Below are positions 62,658 through 64,000 of a stretch of 64,000 nt of DNA, piece after piece. Position numbers and translations under genes: made by a program. The stretch is from Rhodohalobacter sulfatireducens. GTDB lineage: Bacteria > Bacteroidota > Rhodothermia > Balneolales > Balneolaceae. The stretch's first letter is position 1. Each line of letters opens with the position of its first letter. Under the pieces are notes generated by a model. It worked only from the letters and a program-made list of their open reading frames with translations. It was not told where the DNA came from and did no database searches. The stretch covers positions 24,660 through 88,659 of the forward strand of contig NZ_JAKLWS010000017.1 of the NCBI RefSeq assembly GCF_022012475.1, in the 5' to 3' direction.

Positions 62658-63290
62658 ATGAAAGTATTGCAAAAGAAAGTATTACACTGGTCTTTATGTA
62701 TCCTATTAGCTGTTCCCCTCGTCACTATGACGGGTTGCTCTGAAGATAATGTATTTAATGCCGATACCAATGACACAGTGGTTTCCACCGAGGCTGCCCA
62801 AATGTTGGGACGTACTGAAGAAGGTGTAGTCGCTCCTTTCAAGGCCGACTTTTTTACGATAGATGCTGCTCTTGAAGGAGCAGATCCATGCGACGGGTCT
62901 TTATATGATTTGCCGGTACCTACAGCTCAGGAAGGATATGGGCAAGGTACACACCTCGGCCGATTTACAACCCGGATGACCTTTTGTGTTGAAGTGATAG
63001 ATTGGGCAAATTTAACTGCACCATATAATAACCTAGAGGCAACATTCATCGCCGCTAACGGAGATGAGCTTTGGACAACGATACCCGCCCCAGGCGGCTT
63101 GATAATTCCAAGCGATCGACCGGGTTGCCGTATTGAGTTCCATGATCCGTTCGAAATCGTGGGTGGTACGGGTCGTTTTGAAGGTGCCGGCGGAAGTGGC
63201 AGGTTGGACACCTATCAATGCCATGATGGAACAAGATATGTAAATGAACACTATTGGTATGGCACTCTCATCCTCCCTCGGGCAAAGTAG
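62658..63290 (+). CDS. small secreted lipoprotein of unknown function
   Basis: 210 residues from the ATG at 62658, chosen for CGGAGG eight bases upstream; an earlier in-frame start has no such site. The signal ends in the lipobox VTMTGC, so Cys26 is lipidated. The mature part is rich in beta strands, has four further Cys residues (DPCDG, MTFCVE, PGCRIE, YQCHDG) that could form two disulfides, and ends with IVGGTGRFEGAGGSGRL, a pattern seen in small beta-barrel secreted proteins of the allene-oxide-cyclase-like kind. It faces the sigma/kinase pair and is followed by a clear terminator. Confidence 0.8.
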   Translation: MKVLQKKVLHWSLCILLAVPLVTMTGCSEDNVFNADTNDTVVSTEAAQMLGRTEEGVVAPFKADFFTIDAALEGADPCDGSLYDLPVPTAQEGYGQGTHLGRFTTRMTFCVEVIDWANLTAPYNNLEATFIAANGDELWTTIPAPGGLIIPSDRPGCRIEFHDPFEIVGGTGRFEGAGGSGRLDTYQCHDGTRYVNEHYWYGTLILPRAK

Positions 63291-63932
63291 TTAACCGACG
63301 AATTAAAGTAGTGAGAGTAATACAACTGCCGGCAAATGTTCGAGGCTCTGTTTGTTCACTATCGACGTTATGTATGAATAATCGAATCAATTATCACGTA
63401 GATTGGATCTTTCAGGTCATAGGGATACAACAAGGCTAAATATCGACAACTTCGATTAATCTTTAAATGATCCTTTTTCTGGCAGTTCAAGGGCCCGAAA
63501 AGAGGCTTGTGATGTGATCATGAGAACCCTCTTGAACGGGTCCTTTTATTTTATATGCAGTGATTATTGGTACGAACTCCAATGAAGTAAGAGAGGCGGA
63601 CATATTCCTTAGTAGTTATTGGATCACGGGTTAATTATAGTCGTGAGAAATGAATTTTTAATTGGAATTCATTAGCGATTGAACGAATAACCACATGAAG
63701 ATTCAGACTAACCGTGTTCGGTGCCTGTGCCGGAGTAAGTATTAAGCATGATATATACTGTCCAATAATTTCACTCAATAGGAAAGGAGAGGGGTAATTG
63801 GTTCAATTACGCTTGCCTGGATATGACCCAATTCAAAAAATTTGGTGTATGTGTATGTGAAGGATGGACAATCTGATCTCAATTGTTTCATTCCTCACTC
63901 TCTAAAATCCATAAAGCAGACAAGAGGACATT
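63291..63932. other. intergenic region after the lipoprotein
   Basis: No gene apart from short meaningless frames. It contains the terminator at 63489 and, in its last part, the promoter and AGAGG ribosome site of the next gene. Confidence 0.45.
63489..63551 (+). terminator. rho-independent terminator of the lipoprotein gene
   Basis: AAGGGCCCG and AAGAGG pair with CCTCTT and CGGGTCCTT around a 22-base loop, followed at once by TTATTTTAT. It is the clearest intrinsic terminator in the window and lies about 200 bases after the lipoprotein stop. Confidence 0.75.
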
Positions 63933-64000
63933 ATGAAAAACGTAAAAACAGCAATCTTATTTATAGCAGCGATATCAGTATTGATATTTACTCGCGAAGC
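63933..64000 (+). CDS. start of a secreted or membrane protein, cut by window edge
   Basis: 22 codons from ATG to the window end, reading MKNVKTAILFIAAISVLIFT and onward: a short basic N-terminus and a hydrophobic core, i.e. a signal peptide or first membrane helix. AGAGG lies 7 bases before the ATG. Nothing can be said of its function. Confidence 0.6.
   Translation, partial: MKNVKTAILFIAAISVLIFTRE

Overview
This window looks like a chromosome segment of a Gram-negative member of the Bacteroidota/Balneolota-Rhodothermota group. A Balneolaceae-type marine bacterium is my best guess, by inference only. Supporting signs are two outer-membrane receptors with carboxypeptidase-regulatory, TonB-plug and beta-barrel architecture, a Bacteroidota-style promoter (TTG, 18 bp, TATCTTTG) in front of rlmN, four-helix-bundle (23S rRNA IVS type) gene cassettes, moderately AT-rich sequence, and several families of short intergenic repeats.

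Layout. 0-5.7 kb is the end of an integrative element beside a tRNA gene with a CAT anticodon (Ile2-like). It carries a tyrosine recombinase, an unknown protein, a small HTH protein, a phage-O-like replication protein, an AT-rich gene-free stretch and an orphan UPF0175 antitoxin. 6-13.6 kb has a porin, a phosphohexomutase, a P1B-4 metal-efflux ATPase, a secreted dipeptidyl peptidase of the DPP IV type and a nucleoside deaminase. 14-19.2 kb is a potassium block: trkA-trkH, then a convergent K+ channel with RCK domains. 19.4-23.2 kb has an unknown outer-membrane protein, a peroxiredoxin-like lipoprotein, a broken four-helix-bundle gene between direct repeats, and rlmN.

From 23.6 to 44.0 kb every gene is on the minus strand. 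In transcription order these are a pyrimidine nucleoside phosphorylase; an envelope-stress-type operon (pspA, two uncharacterised coiled-coil proteins, an enoyl-CoA hydratase); a CNNM/CorC-type membrane protein; an AAA ATPase directly upstream of pheA; a six-gene signalling block; and a tail of cupin isomerase, GH3 hexosaminidase, DinB and hydroxyacid dehydrogenase genes. The signalling block holds a PAS histidine kinase, a LuxR-type regulator, a degenerate receiver, a HisKA_2 protein whose ATP-binding domain has lost its key motifs, a receiver-only protein and a GAF histidine kinase.

44-52 kb is housekeeping: pdxB, a TatD nuclease, an N-acetylglucosamine-kinase-like protein, and divergent metF/metH for methionine synthesis. 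52-64 kb has two tandem TonB-dependent receptors, a Ser/Thr kinase with TPR repeats co-oriented with an ECF sigma factor, a small secreted lipoprotein with a clear terminator, and the start of a truncated secreted protein.

Most promising for new biology are (i) the signalling block with an apparent pseudokinase and pseudo-receiver, (ii) the pspA operon with two unrecognised coiled-coil partners, (iii) four-helix-bundle cassettes framed by imperfectly palindromic direct repeats at two loci, and (iv) two intergenic elements of 200-220 bp bracketed by the same inverted motif GTTTACCGGTTA.
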